Shown here piece after piece: positions 63,110-64,000 of a DNA stretch of 64,000 nt. The notes beneath the pieces were generated by a model. The model saw nothing but the letters and a program-made list of their open reading frames with translations, made no database searches and was not told the DNA's origin. A program made the translations under genes and the position numbers. The stretch spans positions 682,001 to 746,000 of the forward strand of contig CAWHXW010000003.1 of assembly GCA_963833465.1 (NCBI GenBank), read 5' to 3'. Position 1 is the stretch's first letter; each line of letters begins with the position of its first letter. Source of the DNA: Fen-1298 sp963833465 (GTDB taxonomy: Bacteria; Bacteroidota; Ignavibacteria; UBA10030).

Positions 63110-64000
63110 TCAAACCTGAATTTTATCAACCGCTGACTGTAAATGAGATGGTGTCAAATGTGCGTATATCTGAGTAGTAGTAACATCCGAATGACCTAAT
63201 AACTGTTGAACACTATAAATATCAACACCAGATTGAACACACAGAGAAGCAAATGAATGCCTTGTTGAATGGAATTTTATGTTCTCAGGCAAACCAGCTT
63301 TCGTTGCATAATACTTAAACCTATGAGAAATGTAATGCCTGCTGTATCTCAAATTACCATACTTTTTAAAGATGAACTCATGGGACTTGTCCATATTATC
63401 CAATAGTTCTCGAATCTTGGCATGTATTGGAATGCTTCTCTCTTTGCCAGTTTTAGTCGTAAAATCAGCACTGTTGGATATTCTTATCTGATTATTCTCA
63501 AAATCAACGTTTACCCATCGAAGATTTATTATTTCACTGATTCTCATGCCAGTCAAGAATGCAAAGAAGAATATTTCTTTCAGTCTTTGGTTCCGCACTA
63601 ATGAGAGTAATTTCTCTAAGTCAGAGAATGAGAAGAAGGCAGGTGTAGTTTTGGGCTGCTTAATCTGTTTTACTTTCTCTAATGGATTGACTGTAATAAT
63701 ATTTTGTTTCAAGGCAAAGTTAAACATCGTTTTGATTGTCCGTGTATACATATTCATTCTCGTTATTGATAGACCACGAGAGATTTCTTTAGCACGTGTT
63801 TGTTCAAATTCAAGTGAGGTATATGTATTAAGGGGTTTATCAAAATTGAGTTTTAGAAATTTATCTGCCAGTGTCTTGTACAACTCAATGGTAGATTTTC
63901 TAATAACTGAGGCTTGGACTGCTTCATACATTTTCAAGAATTCAGAGAATGTGGGAATTTGGAGATTCTTTGTATCATTAAACGTTTCTTCAAAAGAATT
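63110..64000 (-). CDS. Tyrosine recombinase/integrase, N-terminus beyond window
   Basis: Phage-type integrase, 297 codons in the window and open to the edge, so the true start lies outside; the TTG at 63937 is not a real start. N-terminal SAM-like arm (IPTFSEFLKMYEAV, NMYTRTIKTMFNFALKQNII) and catalytic domain with all key residues: Arg in FLTGMRISEIINLRW, Lys in TKTGKERSIPI, H-x-x-R in HSTRHSFASLC, His in LLGHSDVTTT and Tyr in TQIYAHLT. It would integrate or excise a mobile island; no tRNA or att repeat is visible in the window. Confidence 0.93.
   Translation of the reverse strand, partial: NSFEETFNDTKNLQIPTFSEFLKMYEAVQASVIRKSTIELYKTLADKFLKLNFDKPLNTYTSLEFEQTRAKEISRGLSITRMNMYTRTIKTMFNFALKQNIITVNPLEKVKQIKQPKTTPAFFSFSDLEKLLSLVRNQRLKEIFFFAFLTGMRISEIINLRWVNVDFENNQIRISNSADFTTKTGKERSIPIHAKIRELLDNMDKSHEFIFKKYGNLRYSRHYISHRFKYYATKAGLPENIKFHSTRHSFASLCVQSGVDIYSVQQLLGHSDVTTTQIYAHLTPSHLQSAVDKIQV

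Noticed and set aside
1..64000. tRNA or rRNA genes
   Set aside because: No cloverleaf-like GTTC-loop arrangement or rRNA stretch was recognised by eye; a tRNA scan would be needed to exclude one.

Overview
The window looks like a chromosome segment of an uncultured or environmental FCB-group bacterium, most likely Ignavibacteria-like. The main clue is three secreted proteins (35802-37767, 38134-40488 and the fragment at 40787-41191) ending in the NYPNPFNP...GREVATLVNE...SGVYFYKL type IX secretion sorting domain typical of Ignavibacteriota and relatives. Purine-rich Shine-Dalgarno sites, moderate GC and many secreted glycoside hydrolases fit this. The lineage call is inference; no rRNA, tRNA or marker gene is present.

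Layout. (1) 1-1646: remnant of a large serine recombinase and a secreted DNA/RNA non-specific nuclease. (2) 1760-5642: four small-molecule enzymes (amidohydrolase, zinc alcohol dehydrogenase, nitroreductase, aldo/keto reductase). (3) 5639-30856: a plant-polysaccharide utilisation island with two CE1-type esterases, GH3, GH43, GH8, a CE6-like/GH43 fusion, a tannase-like esterase, a type B carboxylesterase, GH2 and GH31, a lone TAXI binding protein and two members of a small secreted WKG-repeat family. The enzyme set suggests xylan/arabinoxylan or pectin-side-chain breakdown. The island is full of gene fossils: an SDR/esterase chimera, a GH29/GH97 chimera, a GH3 scrap, a signal peptide joined to a GH43 scrap, and a possible GH28 tail. 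(4) 31282-33838: internally deleted copy of the nuclease and a cluster of AHSA1/DoxX/DHFR-like stress genes, one with a nonsense mutation. (5) 34270-35525: complete IS3-family element. (6) 35802-41191: surface LamG/GLUG proteins. (7) 42066-45602: methyltransferase, ABC-2 drug-type exporter, small membrane protein and ECF sigma factor.

(8) 46005-53659: a long arsenic-resistance and thiol-redox island. ArsR sits behind a clear promoter with an overlapping palindromic operator, followed by two mini-thioredoxins around an ArsP/DUF318-type permease, a secreted thioredoxin, CcdA, two His-rich NifX-like proteins, a ProC-like dehydrogenase, thioredoxin-type ArsC, ACR3, and a sigma/zinc-finger pair at the end. 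The parts suggest that arsenate reduction, As(III) export and electron supply to the periplasm are co-expressed. (9) 53831-61197: ferredoxin, thioredoxin, small membrane proteins, a MerR regulator with a Cys-rich sensor tail, an octaheme tetrathionate-reductase-family cytochrome with its cytochrome b partner, and two YeeE/YedE-type sulfur-compound transporters, the second fused to a rhodanese domain lacking its catalytic Cys. This is a sulfur-oxyanion respiration/uptake module. (10) 61671-64000: a DUF3883 (PD-(D/E)XK-like) candidate defence nuclease and a tyrosine recombinase running off the window edge, suggesting the boundary of another mobile island.

Most interesting: the arsenic island with its paired NifX-like proteins and ProC-like gene, the octaheme/YeeE module with the inactive-looking rhodanese, the WKG-repeat family inside the glycan island, and the unusual density of deletion-fusion pseudogenes.
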